Part shown: positions 1 to 9,131 of the stretch, one piece after another
How positions within the stretch are numbered: the stretch's first letter is position 1
How the letters are laid out: each line of letters starts with the position of its first letter
NCBI RefSeq assembly: GCF_001043005.1
Contig: NZ_JYKZ01000011.1
Coordinates: forward strand, 99,580-163,579
DNA: 64,000 nt
Origin: Pseudomonas psychrophila
Lineage (GTDB): Bacteria > Pseudomonadota > Gammaproteobacteria > Pseudomonadales > Pseudomonadaceae
Direction of reading: 5' to 3'
Notes under the pieces: model-generated
What the model was told of the DNA's origin: nothing
What the model saw: only the letters and a program-made list of their open reading frames with translations
Databases searched by the model: none
Translations under genes and position numbers: made by a program

Positions 1-1117
1 GGGTCAGTTGGCAGGTGAGAGAGCCGTGAATGTCACCGGAAATGAAGACCACGTTTTTGATGGCGTTGGCGCGAATGGTTTCAAGAATCCGGTTGCGCTG
101 CGCCGCGAATGCCTTCCAGCCATCATCGCCGCGTTGTTGATCGGGCATGAACATCACGCTGCTGACGATGAACTTCACCTTGGCAGTGCTGTTGATCAGC
201 CATTTCAGCAGTGCGTATTCCTGTCGGGTGCCGATCATGCTTTTGGCGTTGCCAGACAGCGTGCGCTCAGTACGGCAGTCCATGACAAACCAGTCGATAT
301 CGCCATCGCCAAACCAATACCAGTAGCGGCTCAGGTCCCGGTTGATGCGCCCGTTGGGCAGCAGGTCGTGTGCCGGGCCGTGGCTGCATTGATAGATCTC
401 ATAAGCCGTCATGGCATTGTTATAGAGCTCCCGGTCGGCACTGCTCTGATTGGCTGGCCAGTTATCTTCGATTTCGTGGTCGTCGAGAATCATGTAGGTC
501 GGCGTGCCCGACATCAGATTGCGGATATGGGGTTGGGAAAACGCCGCTTGGTATTTTTTGCTGATAGCGGCGAACTCGCGGTCCGGCAACAGGACATTCA
601 GGTCGTCGACATACACCTGATCACCCGTCATCACGACGGCATCCAGAGGGTTCTGGCGGTTAAGTGAGCTGATGGCGCTAAAAATCGCGTCGCCCAACTG
701 TGGTGCCGAAGGTATGCCTGCTGTAAGTCTGAGGTAACGGCATGAGCCTGAAACGTAGCGACGTACACGGTTGGGTTGGTTCGACGTGGTCTTGAAGGTG
801 TAGAAATTTGACGGCCAATTGAGCGGGGTCTGGGCAACGGTTTCGGGTGTGTGGTCAAGGCGAGTGGTGGAGAACCAGCCTGCTTGGTACTCATAGCGGG
901 TATTTGAGCCTAGCCCGCTCAGAATCAGGGTGTCGGACATATCGAACTCAGGGCTCAGCCTTGAATACACGCCTGCGGACCACTGGCTCTCACCGGCCTT
1001 TCGATGGCGGATACCCGCGAATACGGCGTTGTTTTTATCGGATGCGCCGCGCACAAAAATACGGGCGTGTTGGGCAGTGGTAAATCCCAGAATCGGGCCA
1101 ACGGTCGGTCTGTTCAC
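1..1117 (-). CDS. PhoD-like alkaline phosphatase/phosphodiesterase, C-terminus outside the window
   Basis: About 372 codons are visible on the minus strand; no stop is reached before base 1, so the gene is cut by the window edge. I chose the GTG at 1117-1115 because AAAGGA lies just upstream. Metallophosphatase motifs of the PhoD family are readable: TGDQVYVDD, ILDDHEIEDNW and FISGDIHGS, supplying the Asp/His metal ligands. A beta-rich N-terminal portion (GPILGFTTAQHARIFVRG) resembles the PhoD N-terminal domain. There is no obvious signal peptide or Tat motif, unlike secreted PhoD, so a cytoplasmic location is possible. The natural substrate cannot be told. It runs in the same direction as aceF but beyond a strong terminator, so it is its own unit. 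Confidence 0.85.
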   Translation of the reverse strand, partial: MNRPTVGPILGFTTAQHARIFVRGASDKNNAVFAGIRHRKAGESQWSAGVYSRLSPEFDMSDTLILSGLGSNTRYEYQAGWFSTTRLDHTPETVAQTPLNWPSNFYTFKTTSNQPNRVRRYVSGSCRYLRLTAGIPSAPQLGDAIFSAISSLNRQNPLDAVVMTGDQVYVDDLNVLLPDREFAAISKKYQAAFSQPHIRNLMSGTPTYMILDDHEIEDNWPANQSSADRELYNNAMTAYEIYQCSHGPAHDLLPNGRINRDLSRYWYWFGDGDIDWFVMDCRTERTLSGNAKSMIGTRQEYALLKWLINSTAKVKFIVSSVMFMPDQQRGDDGWKAFAAQRNRILETIRANAIKNVVFISGDIHGSLTCQLT

Positions 1118-1287
1118 ATCGAAATCCTTTCTGATGTAAGGCGAAATTGATCGCGTGGTTAAAGTCCTTTGGTTAACCGTAGAAGTCCACGGGGAGGCGA
1201 CCCACTCCTGGATTCCGCATGGGTTGTAGGGCGGGGGAGGTACGGCTGGTGGGAGATTGTTTGTATGGGAATGGCTAAATCGCAGGC

Positions 1288-1315
1288 AAAAAAAAGCCCC
1301 GCCAAATGGCGGGGT
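1288..1315 (-). terminator. Rho-independent terminator downstream of aceF
   Basis: Stem CCCCGCC/GGCGGGG (1297-1303 with 1308-1314), loop AAAT. A run of eight A on the plus strand (1288-1295) reads as a U tract on the minus strand. It ends the aceEF transcript. Confidence 0.85.
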
Positions 1316-1352
1316 TGAGGTACGAGCGTGGCGCTCGGAAAACAGTGCGCTA

Positions 1353-1380
1353 CCCCGGCCTTCGGTGAGGAAGGCCGGGG
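1353..1380 (-). terminator. Stable hairpin directly after the aceF stop
   Basis: A perfect 11-bp stem CCCCGGCCTTC/GAAGGCCGGGG with a 6-nt loop lies 6 bases past the aceF stop codon and about 40 bases before the U-tailed terminator. It has no U tract of its own, so it may protect the 3' end or back up termination. Confidence 0.6.
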
Positions 1381-1386
1381 CGTGGC

Positions 1387-3030
1387 TTACAACAGGATAG
1401 TGCGGATGTCGCCCAGCAACTGGCTCAGACGCTGGGTGAAGCGTGCAGCAGCAGCGCCGTTGATCACACGGTGATCGTAGGACAACGACAGAGGCAGCAT
1501 CAGTTTCGGCTGGAAGGCTTTGCCATCCCAGACCGGCTGGATGGTTGCCTTGGAAACGCCGAGGATCGCCACTTCCGGTGCGTTGACGATCGGCGTGAAG
1601 CCGGTGCCGCCAATGTGACCGAGGCTGGAAATGGTGAAGCACGCGCCTTGCATGTCGTCTGCGGTGAGCTTCTTGTCGCGGGCTTTGGCAGCCAGCGCAG
1701 CCGCTTCAGCCGCCAGTTGCAGCAGGCTCTTCTGATCAACGTTCTTGATCACAGGGACCAGCAAGCCATCCGGGGTGTCTACGGCAAAGCCGATGTTGAC
1801 GTACTTCTTGCGGATGATCGCTTTGCCGCTAGGCGCCAGCGAGCTGTTGAAGTCTGGCATTTCCTTGAGCAGGTGCGCGCAGGACTTGAGCAGCAGAGGC
1901 AGTACGGTCAGTTTCACACCAGCTTTTTCTGCGACGGCTTTTTGCGCGACGCGGAAGGCTTCCAGCTCAGTGATGTCAGCCTGATCGAACTGAGTCACGT
2001 GCGGGATGTTCAGCCAGCTGCGGTGCAGGCTCGACGCGCCGATTTGCATCAGGCGAGTCATGGCCACTTCTTCAACTTCGCCGAAGCGGCTGAAGTCCAC
2101 GACCGGGATCGGCGGAATGCCAGCACCACCGGTTGCACCGGCGGCAGGAGCTTCCTTGGCCTTCTGCATCATGGTTTTGACGTAAGCCTGCACGTCTTCC
2201 TTGATCACACGGCCGTGTGGGCCGCTCGGGCTGACGGCACTGAGCTCAACGCCGAACTCGCGGGCCAGTTGACGCACGGCAGGGCCTGCGTGAACTTTGG
2301 CACCCTTCGGCGCAGGCGCGGCGGCCGGGGCAGGTGCTGCCTCGGCTTTTGCAGCGGGTGCCGGAGCAGCAGCAGGGGCTTCAGCTTTTGCCGCAGCCGG
2401 AGCAGCAGCCTGGGCTGGAGCTGCAGGCGCAGCAGCGCCGGCAACCTTGAGTTTGAGGATGAAGTCGCCAGTGCCGACTTCGTCGTCCAGCTTGACCGAA
2501 ATGCTCTCAACCACACCGGCGGCTGGCGATGGAATTTCCATGCTGGCCTTGTCGGATTCGAGGGTGATCAACGATTGATCAGCCTCAACGGTATCGCCGG
2601 CCTTGACCAGGACTTCGATGATTTTGGCCTTGCCCGACGAGCCGATATCCGGGACATGGATGTCCTGGATGGTGGCAGCGGCAGGTGCAGCCGGGGCCGC
2701 AGGGGCCTCGGCAGCAGGGGCAGCAGCAGGTTTTTCAGCCGCAGCCGGAGCTTGGGCCGCCGCCGCCGGTGCTGCAGCTTCAGGCGCCGCAGCGGCGCCC
2801 TCGGCTTCCAGTTCCAGCAGTTCGTCGCCTTCTTTCAAGCGGTCGCCCAGCTTGACCTTCAGGCTTTTGACGATACCGGCTTTAGGCGCAGGGATTTCCA
2901 TGCTCGCCTTGTCCGATTCCAGCGTCAGGATGCTCTGATCGGCTTCGATACGGTCGCCGACTTTTACAAACAGCTCGATGACTTCACCGTCGCCGCTGCC
3001 GATGTCAGGTACTCGAATGAGTTCGCTCAC
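1387..3030 (-). CDS. aceF: Pyruvate dehydrogenase E2, dihydrolipoyllysine acetyltransferase
   Basis: This 547-residue core subunit of the pyruvate dehydrogenase complex transfers the acetyl group from lipoamide to CoA. Two lipoyl domains are visible, each with the ESDKASMEIP motif; the lipoylated lysines are K41 and K161. Long Ala/Pro linkers follow each lipoyl domain. A peripheral-subunit-binding domain lies around residues 250-290 (AVRQLAREFGV), then the catalytic domain with DHRVING near the C-terminus. Asn in place of the Asp of DHRVIDG is, from memory, usual in Pseudomonas/Azotobacter E2p. The start is GTG at 3030; its GAGGAG ribosome site overlaps the aceE stop, 11 bases away, which suggests translational coupling. 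It forms an operon with aceE. Confidence 0.97.
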   Translation of the reverse strand: MSELIRVPDIGSGDGEVIELFVKVGDRIEADQSILTLESDKASMEIPAPKAGIVKSLKVKLGDRLKEGDELLELEAEGAAAAPEAAAPAAAAQAPAAAEKPAAAPAAEAPAAPAAPAAATIQDIHVPDIGSSGKAKIIEVLVKAGDTVEADQSLITLESDKASMEIPSPAAGVVESISVKLDDEVGTGDFILKLKVAGAAAPAAPAQAAAPAAAKAEAPAAAPAPAAKAEAAPAPAAAPAPKGAKVHAGPAVRQLAREFGVELSAVSPSGPHGRVIKEDVQAYVKTMMQKAKEAPAAGATGGAGIPPIPVVDFSRFGEVEEVAMTRLMQIGASSLHRSWLNIPHVTQFDQADITELEAFRVAQKAVAEKAGVKLTVLPLLLKSCAHLLKEMPDFNSSLAPSGKAIIRKKYVNIGFAVDTPDGLLVPVIKNVDQKSLLQLAAEAAALAAKARDKKLTADDMQGACFTISSLGHIGGTGFTPIVNAPEVAILGVSKATIQPVWDGKAFQPKLMLPLSLSYDHRVINGAAAARFTQRLSQLLGDIRTILL

Positions 3031-3041
3031 AAATATTCTCC

Positions 3042-5687
3042 TCAGCAGTCCAGTGGGTTGCGTTTTTCCGGGTTGATGCCGAACTTGACGATTGCTTCTG
3101 CAACCACCTTAGGTTCGATATCACCACGGTCAGCCAGTGCTTCCAGGGCTGCCAACACCACGAAGTGACGGTCTACTTCAAAGAAGTGACGCAGTTTTTT
3201 GCGGCTGTCGCTGCGGCCGAAACCGTCAGTGCCCAGCACTTTGAATTCCTTGACCGGTACCCACTGACGAATCTGTTCAGCGAACAGCTTCATGTAGTCG
3301 GTAGAGGCAATCACCGGACCTTTACGGCCAGTCAGGCACTCTTCGACGTAGCTCAGCTTAGGCTTCTGGCCCGGGTGCAGGCGGTTGCTGCGCTCAACGG
3401 CCAGGCCGTCGCGACGCAATTCGTTGAAGCTGGTAACGCTCCATACGTCAGCGCCGATGTTGAACTGTTCACGCAGGATGATCGCCGCTTCACGGACTTC
3501 ACGCAGGATGGTGCCGGAGCCCATCAGCTGAACGTGGTGTGCCGCTTCCTTGGTGTCTTCCTCGAGCAGGTACATCCCTTTGACGATGCCTTCCTCGACA
3601 CCGGCCGGCATGGCTGGCTGCTGGTAAGACTCGTTCATCACGGTGATGTAGTAGAAGACGTCCTGTTGCTCTTCGGTCATCTTCTTCATGCCGTCCTGAA
3701 TGATCACCGCCAGCTCATAGCCGTAGGTTGGATCAAAGGTGCGGCAGTTCGGGATGGTACCGGCCAGGATGTGGCTGTGACCGTCTTCGTGCTGCAGGCC
3801 TTCACCGTTGAGCGTGGTGCGCCCGGCGGTGCCGCCGATCAGGAATCCACGGGTGCGGCTGTCGCCAGCGGCCCAGGCCAGGTCGCCAATACGCTGGAAG
3901 CCGAACATCGAGTAGAAGATGTAGAACGGCAGCATCGGCTGGTTGTGGTTGGAGTACGAAGTACCGGCAGCGATGAAGGAGCTCATGGCGCCTGCTTCGT
4001 TGATGCCTTCTTCGAGGATCTGACCTTTTTTGTCTTCGCGGTAGAACATCACCTGGTCTTTATCGACTGGCTCGTAGAGCTGGCCGACGGACGAGTAGAT
4101 GCCCAACTGACGGAACATGCCTTCCATACCGAAGGTACGGGCTTCGTCCGGGATGATCGGAACGATGCGCTGACCGATTTCCTTGTCCTTGACCAACTGC
4201 GCCAGGATGCGCACGAAAGCCATGGTGGTGGAAATTTCACGGTCGCCGGAGCCGTCAAGGATGGCCTTGAGGGTGTCCAGAGGCGGGGTCGGAATGCTGG
4301 TGCTCATTGCGCGGCGCTGAGGAACGAAGCCACCCAGTGCAGTGCGGCGCTCGCTCAGGTAGCGGGCTTCGGCGCTGCCTTCTTCTGGTTTGAAGAATGG
4401 CAGGTTTTCGATTTCGTCGTCTTTAACCGGGATGTCGAAACGATCGCGGAACAACTTCAGGCTTTCAACATCAACTTTCTTGGTGTTGTGCGCCGTGTTT
4501 TTCGCTTCGCCGGCACCGGTGCCATAACCTTTGATGGTCTTGGCCAGGATCACGGTTGGCTGGTTCTTGTGGTTGACCGCTTCGTGGTACGCCGCGTAGA
4601 CCTTGTACGGGTCGTGGCCGCCACGGTTGAGTTTCCAGATCTCGTCGTCGGACAGATCAGCAACCATCGCCTTGAGCTCTGGCGTGTTGAAGAAGTGCTC
4701 GCGTACGAACGCGCCGTCTTTGGCTTTGTAGTTCTGGTACTCGCCGTCGATGACTTCGTCCATGCGACGTTGCAGGATACCGTCGACGTCTTTGGCCAGC
4801 AGTGGGTCCCAGAAACGACCCCAGATGACTTTGGTCACGTTCCACTGAGCACCGCGGAAGACGCCTTCGAGTTCCTGGATGATCTTGCCGTTGCCGCGAA
4901 CCGGGCCATCAAGGCGCTGCAGGTTGCAGTTGATAACGAAGATCAGGTTGTCCAGGTTTTCACGGCCAGCCAGGGAGATTGCGCCCAGGGATTCTGGTTC
5001 GTCGCACTCGCCGTCGCCCAGGAAACACCAGACTTTTTGCTTGCCGGCCGGGATGTAGCCGCGGGCTTCCAGGTACTTCATGAAGCGTGCCTGGTAGATC
5101 GCCTGGATCGGGCCAAGGCCCATCGATACAGTCGGGAACTGCCAGAAATCAGGCATCAGCCAAGGGTGCGGATAGGACGACAGGCCCTGACCGTCTACTT
5201 CCTGGCGGAAGTTGTTCATTTGTTCTTCGGTGATCCGGCCTTCCATGAACGCACGGGCGTAAACGCCTGGCGAGGTGTGACCCTGGAAGTAGATCAGGTC
5301 GCCGCCGTGTTCGTCGGTCGGGGCCTGGAAGAAGTAGTTGAAGCCGATGTCATACAGGGTTGCGCTGGAAGCGAAGCTGGAGATATGACCGCCCAGGTCA
5401 GAATCTTTCAAGTTCGTGCGCATCACCATGGCCATGGCGTTCCAGCGAACCAGCGAGCGAATGCGGCGTTCCATGAACAGGTCGCCAGGCATGCGTGCTT
5501 CGTGGGTTACAGGAATCGTGTTGCGGTAAGGCGTGGTGATGGCATACGGCAGCTGCGAACCGGTGCGGGTAGCGAGCTCACCCATACGGGTCATCAGGTA
5601 GTGAGCGCGGTCTTCGCCTTCTTTGTCGAGAACCGATTCCAGGGCGTCCAGCCATTCCTGGGTTTCGACGGGATCGAGGTCTTGCAT
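3042..5687 (-). CDS. aceE: Pyruvate dehydrogenase E1 component, homodimeric type
   Basis: This 881-residue thiamine-diphosphate enzyme decarboxylates pyruvate and reductively acetylates the E2 lipoyl groups. The ThDP-binding motif is CFLGDGECDEPES followed by NLIFVINCN (near residues 225-260). Length matches the single-chain (alpha2) E1 of gamma-proteobacteria. The ATG at 5687 is preceded by GGAGC. It is the first gene of the aceEF operon, which is divergent from glnE. Two palindromic sites between 5798 and 5864 probably mediate control by a GntR-type repressor. Confidence 0.98.
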   Translation of the reverse strand: MQDLDPVETQEWLDALESVLDKEGEDRAHYLMTRMGELATRTGSQLPYAITTPYRNTIPVTHEARMPGDLFMERRIRSLVRWNAMAMVMRTNLKDSDLGGHISSFASSATLYDIGFNYFFQAPTDEHGGDLIYFQGHTSPGVYARAFMEGRITEEQMNNFRQEVDGQGLSSYPHPWLMPDFWQFPTVSMGLGPIQAIYQARFMKYLEARGYIPAGKQKVWCFLGDGECDEPESLGAISLAGRENLDNLIFVINCNLQRLDGPVRGNGKIIQELEGVFRGAQWNVTKVIWGRFWDPLLAKDVDGILQRRMDEVIDGEYQNYKAKDGAFVREHFFNTPELKAMVADLSDDEIWKLNRGGHDPYKVYAAYHEAVNHKNQPTVILAKTIKGYGTGAGEAKNTAHNTKKVDVESLKLFRDRFDIPVKDDEIENLPFFKPEEGSAEARYLSERRTALGGFVPQRRAMSTSIPTPPLDTLKAILDGSGDREISTTMAFVRILAQLVKDKEIGQRIVPIIPDEARTFGMEGMFRQLGIYSSVGQLYEPVDKDQVMFYREDKKGQILEEGINEAGAMSSFIAAGTSYSNHNQPMLPFYIFYSMFGFQRIGDLAWAAGDSRTRGFLIGGTAGRTTLNGEGLQHEDGHSHILAGTIPNCRTFDPTYGYELAVIIQDGMKKMTEEQQDVFYYITVMNESYQQPAMPAGVEEGIVKGMYLLEEDTKEAAHHVQLMGSGTILREVREAAIILREQFNIGADVWSVTSFNELRRDGLAVERSNRLHPGQKPKLSYVEECLTGRKGPVIASTDYMKLFAEQIRQWVPVKEFKVLGTDGFGRSDSRKKLRHFFEVDRHFVVLAALEALADRGDIEPKVVAEAIVKFGINPEKRNPLDC

Positions 5688-5797
5688 GGCTTGCTCCAGG
5701 GCGGATAGGCTTCCAGAATCGGTTGCCTGAGTTTGCGACTGGCCTTGTGGGCAGACGACATAAATTCTTGGATGGCCGGAGGTTGGTTCCAGCGGCG

Positions 5798-5812
5798 TGT
5801 AGTTTTACTACA
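5798..5812. promoter_or_regulatory. Candidate operator 1 of aceEF
   Basis: TGTAGTTTTACTACA is a perfect inverted repeat: 6-bp arms around TTT. The GT...AC pattern fits GntR/FadR-subfamily operators. It lies 111 bp upstream of the aceE start. The regulator is inferred, not seen in the window. Confidence 0.6.
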
Positions 5813-5849
5813 AATCGTCGGCCATTTCAGCCTTTCAAGTGTAAGACTC

Positions 5850-5864
5850 AGTAGTAAAACTACA
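5850..5864. promoter_or_regulatory. Candidate operator 2 of aceEF
   Basis: AGTAGTAAAACTACA is the reverse complement of operator 1 except at one outer base (GTAGT-AAA-ACTAC arms are perfect). Its centre is 52 bp from that of operator 1, about five helical turns, so two dimers would sit on the same face of the DNA. Confidence 0.55.
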
Positions 5865-6070
5865 GGATTGGTCCTGATAGCCATCTGTTTGGTTGTGCGA
5901 AAAATCGATATTGTTGGTGTGTTTCTCGTTATTCAGCCTGAGAGATGCAGGCTGGATGCTAAACAATATGCGCTTACAGCTATTTATAACCTTTGTTCGA
6001 CAGTCGGATTAAACCGCTGTTTCTTCCTGTCACCGTACTCGGCAACACCATCGCCGATCAAGGATAGACC

Positions 6071-9013
6071 ATGAGCCTTCCGTCGCTTGCACCAATTCCC
6101 GGCCTTTTACAGTCACTGGCCAGCCGTGCCGAGCAATCGTGGCGCACGGCGGTTGCCGGGCTTGAAGGTGAGCAGGGGCTCGATGACTGGTCGGCCCAGC
6201 GCTGGCTGGCGTTCAGTCGGGTCAGTGCCGCGAGTGACTTCTTTATAGAACAGTCATTGCGTGACCCTTTGATGTTGCTAGAGCTGGTGGGCTCGGGTGA
6301 ACTGGACCGCAGTTTCGCCCCCGGCGAGTTGTGTGCCCAGATCAGCGTCGCCGCTCAGGCTGCAACGACTGATGACGAACTGGGCCGCGCACTGCGCCGC
6401 CAGCGTACCCGTCAACAGATCCGGATTATCTGGCGTGACATCAACCGCCAGGCCGATTTGATTGAAACCTGCCGCGACCTGTCGGACATGGCCGATGCCA
6501 GCATCGATCAGGCCTATCGCTGGTTGTATGTGCGCCATTGCCAGCAGTTCGGCACACCCACCGGGCATCGCAGCGGCGAGCCGCAGCAAATGGTGATTCT
6601 GGGTATGGGCAAGCTCGGGGCCGTTGAGCTGAACTTGTCTTCGGACATCGATCTGATCTTCGCCTACCCCGAGGGTGGCGAAACGGTGGGTGCCAAGCGC
6701 CCGCTGGATAATCAGGAGTTCTTTATCCGTCTGGGCCAGCGCCTGATCAAGGCCCTGGACCCAATGACCGTCGACGGTTTTGTGTTCCGCGTCGATATGC
6801 GCTTGCGCCCGTACGGCTCATCCGGCGCCCTGGTGCTGAGCTTCAATGCGCTCGAGCAGTACTACCAGGATCAAGGCCGCGACTGGGAGCGTTACGCGAT
6901 GATCAAGGCGCGGGTCGTGGCCGGTGATCAGGTGATGGGCGCACAGCTGCTTAGTTTGCTGCGTCCGTTCGTGTACCGGCGCTACCTCGACTTTTCGGCG
7001 ATTGAAGCGCTGCGCACCATGAAGCAGCTGATCCAGCAGGAAGTACGGCGCAAAGGCATGGCCGACAATATCAAGCTGGGGGCGGGCGGGATTCGTGAAG
7101 TCGAATTTATCGCTCAGGCGTTCCAGCTGATCCATGGCGGTCGCGACCTCAGCCTGCAGCAACGCCCGCTGCTGAAAGTGCTGACCACCCTGGAAGGCCA
7201 GGGATATTTGCCGGCCGAAGTGGTCAGCGAACTGCGCGAAGGCTATGAGTTCTTGCGCTACACCGAACACGCGATCCAGGCCATTGCCGACCGCCAGACC
7301 CAAATGCTGCCCGACACCGAACAGGATCAGGCGCGTATTGCTTTCATTATGGGCTTTGACACCTGGGCTGCATTCCACGAGCAATTGATGACGTGGCGTG
7401 GGCGCATCGACTGGCATTTCCGTCAGGTGATCGCTGATCCTGACGAAGAAGAGGTCATCGACGAAGGCGAATTGATCGTCGGCGGCGAGTGGCTGCCGCT
7501 GTGGGAAGAAGATCAGGACGACGCCGCTGCCTGTGCCCAGCTGGAAGAAGCCGGGTTTGTGGATGCCCCCAAAGCCTTGAAGCAATTGGCGGCCCTGCGT
7601 TCCAGCCCGCAATTGCGCGCCATGCAGCGCTTGGGGCGGGAGCGTCTGGATGCCTTTATCCCGCGTTTGCTGGCCCAGGCCGTTGAGCACGCCAATCCCG
7701 ATCTGGTGCTGGAGCGGGTGTTGCCGCTGGTCGAAGCGGTGGCCCGGCGCTCGGCTTATCTCGTGTTGTTGACCGAAAACCCCGACGCCTTGCGGCGTTT
7801 GCTGACCCTTTGTGCCGCAAGTCCGTGGATCGCCGAACAAATCACCCGTTTCCCGTTGCTGCTCGATGAGTTGCTCAATGAGCGTCGACTGTTCAAACCG
7901 CCCTTGGCGCCAGAGTTGGCGGCCGAGTTGCGCGAGCGTCTGACACGCATCCCGGAGGACGATCTTGAGCAGCAGATGGAGGCCTTGCGTAACTTCAAGC
8001 TGGCTCACCGTCTGCGAGTTGCGGCATCGGAAATCGCAGGCAGCCTGCCTTTAATGAAAGTCAGTGATTACCTGACCTGGCTGGCCGAAGCGATTCTGGA
8101 GCAAGTGCTGGCGCTGGCCTGGCGTCAGACGGTGGCCAAGTACGGCACGCCGCAGCGCACTGACGGCAGTTTGTGCGACCCCGGCTTTATTATTGTTGGC
8201 TACGGCAAGGTCGGCGGTATCGAGTTGGGGCATGGCTCGGATCTGGACCTGGTGTTTATCCACGACGGTGACCCGAATGCCGAGACCGACGGCGCCAAAC
8301 CTATCGACGGCGCGCAGTTTTTCACCCGGTTGGGGCAGCGCATCATCCACTTGCTGACGGCCCAGACCAACTCCGGTCAACTGTATGACGTCGATATGCG
8401 CCTGCGTCCCTCAGGTGCATCGGGATTACTGGTCAGTTCCCTGGGCGCTTTTGAGCGTTACCAGGAGAGTGAGGCATGGACCTGGGAGCATCAGGCGCTG
8501 GTGCGGGCACGGGTGCTGGTGGGCTGCAAGCAGGTGGGCAGTGCGTTCGAAAAAGTCCGTGCCAGCGTGCTGGGACGTGAACGCGACTTGCCCACCTTGC
8601 GCCAGGAGGTCAGCGAGATGCGGGCCAAAATGCGTGGCAACCTTGGAACCCGGATAACCGCTGCCGGAACAGCTGAAAACGCCTTCGAGGCCACGGTGCC
8701 GTTCGACCTCAAGCAGGATGCCGGAGGTATCGTCGATATTGAATTTATGGTGCAATACGCGGCCCTGGCGTGGTCCAGGGAACATCCGGCGTTACTGCGC
8801 TACACCGATAACATCCGCATTCTGGAAGGGCTGGAACAGGTCGGGCTGATGCCCGCCACTGATGCCAGCCTGTTGCGCGAGGCCTACAAGGCTTTTCGCA
8901 CCGTCGCCCACCGTCAAGCCTTGCAAAAAGAGGCCGGCGTGGTCACGGGGGACCAGCTTGTAGTCGAACGTCAACACGTGCGGCGCATATGGTCCGAGCT
9001 GGGATTGAGCTAG
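6071..9013 (+). CDS. glnE: Bifunctional glutamine synthetase adenylyltransferase/deadenylylase
   Basis: A 980-residue protein that attaches AMP to, and removes it from, a Tyr of glutamine synthetase, under PII control. Two homologous nucleotidyltransferase domains are seen: LGMGKLGAVELNLSSDIDL near residue 177 (N-terminal, deadenylylating) and GYGKVGGIELGHGSDLDL near 710 (C-terminal, adenylylating). Both keep the G-K-G and D-x-D residues. Length agrees with the family (about 950-980). The ATG at 6071 has AAGGA upstream. It is transcribed divergently from aceE and is followed after 118 bp by ilvE. Confidence 0.98.
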   Translation: MSLPSLAPIPGLLQSLASRAEQSWRTAVAGLEGEQGLDDWSAQRWLAFSRVSAASDFFIEQSLRDPLMLLELVGSGELDRSFAPGELCAQISVAAQAATTDDELGRALRRQRTRQQIRIIWRDINRQADLIETCRDLSDMADASIDQAYRWLYVRHCQQFGTPTGHRSGEPQQMVILGMGKLGAVELNLSSDIDLIFAYPEGGETVGAKRPLDNQEFFIRLGQRLIKALDPMTVDGFVFRVDMRLRPYGSSGALVLSFNALEQYYQDQGRDWERYAMIKARVVAGDQVMGAQLLSLLRPFVYRRYLDFSAIEALRTMKQLIQQEVRRKGMADNIKLGAGGIREVEFIAQAFQLIHGGRDLSLQQRPLLKVLTTLEGQGYLPAEVVSELREGYEFLRYTEHAIQAIADRQTQMLPDTEQDQARIAFIMGFDTWAAFHEQLMTWRGRIDWHFRQVIADPDEEEVIDEGELIVGGEWLPLWEEDQDDAAACAQLEEAGFVDAPKALKQLAALRSSPQLRAMQRLGRERLDAFIPRLLAQAVEHANPDLVLERVLPLVEAVARRSAYLVLLTENPDALRRLLTLCAASPWIAEQITRFPLLLDELLNERRLFKPPLAPELAAELRERLTRIPEDDLEQQMEALRNFKLAHRLRVAASEIAGSLPLMKVSDYLTWLAEAILEQVLALAWRQTVAKYGTPQRTDGSLCDPGFIIVGYGKVGGIELGHGSDLDLVFIHDGDPNAETDGAKPIDGAQFFTRLGQRIIHLLTAQTNSGQLYDVDMRLRPSGASGLLVSSLGAFERYQESEAWTWEHQALVRARVLVGCKQVGSAFEKVRASVLGRERDLPTLRQEVSEMRAKMRGNLGTRITAAGTAENAFEATVPFDLKQDAGGIVDIEFMVQYAALAWSREHPALLRYTDNIRILEGLEQVGLMPATDASLLREAYKAFRTVAHRQALQKEAGVVTGDQLVVERQHVRRIWSELGLS

Positions 9014-9131
9014 CTTGCTGGCTTAAGTACAGAGTTAAAGCTGTAAGAACGTATCCGGCGGGTCCATAAGCCCCGTCCAATTTGCCTGACGCCTCGTGGC
9101 GCGGGTGCTGGATTCTTTGAGGAGCGTAATG

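Noticed and set aside
1471..3168. 565-codon open frame opposite aceF
   Set aside because: Antisense to the Ala/Pro-rich linkers of aceF, giving Gly/Arg/Ser-rich low-complexity sequence; not a gene.
3165..5708. 847-codon open frame opposite aceE
   Set aside because: It is the antisense of a certain gene in a GC-rich genome; composition is atypical, there is no ribosome site and no recognisable domain.
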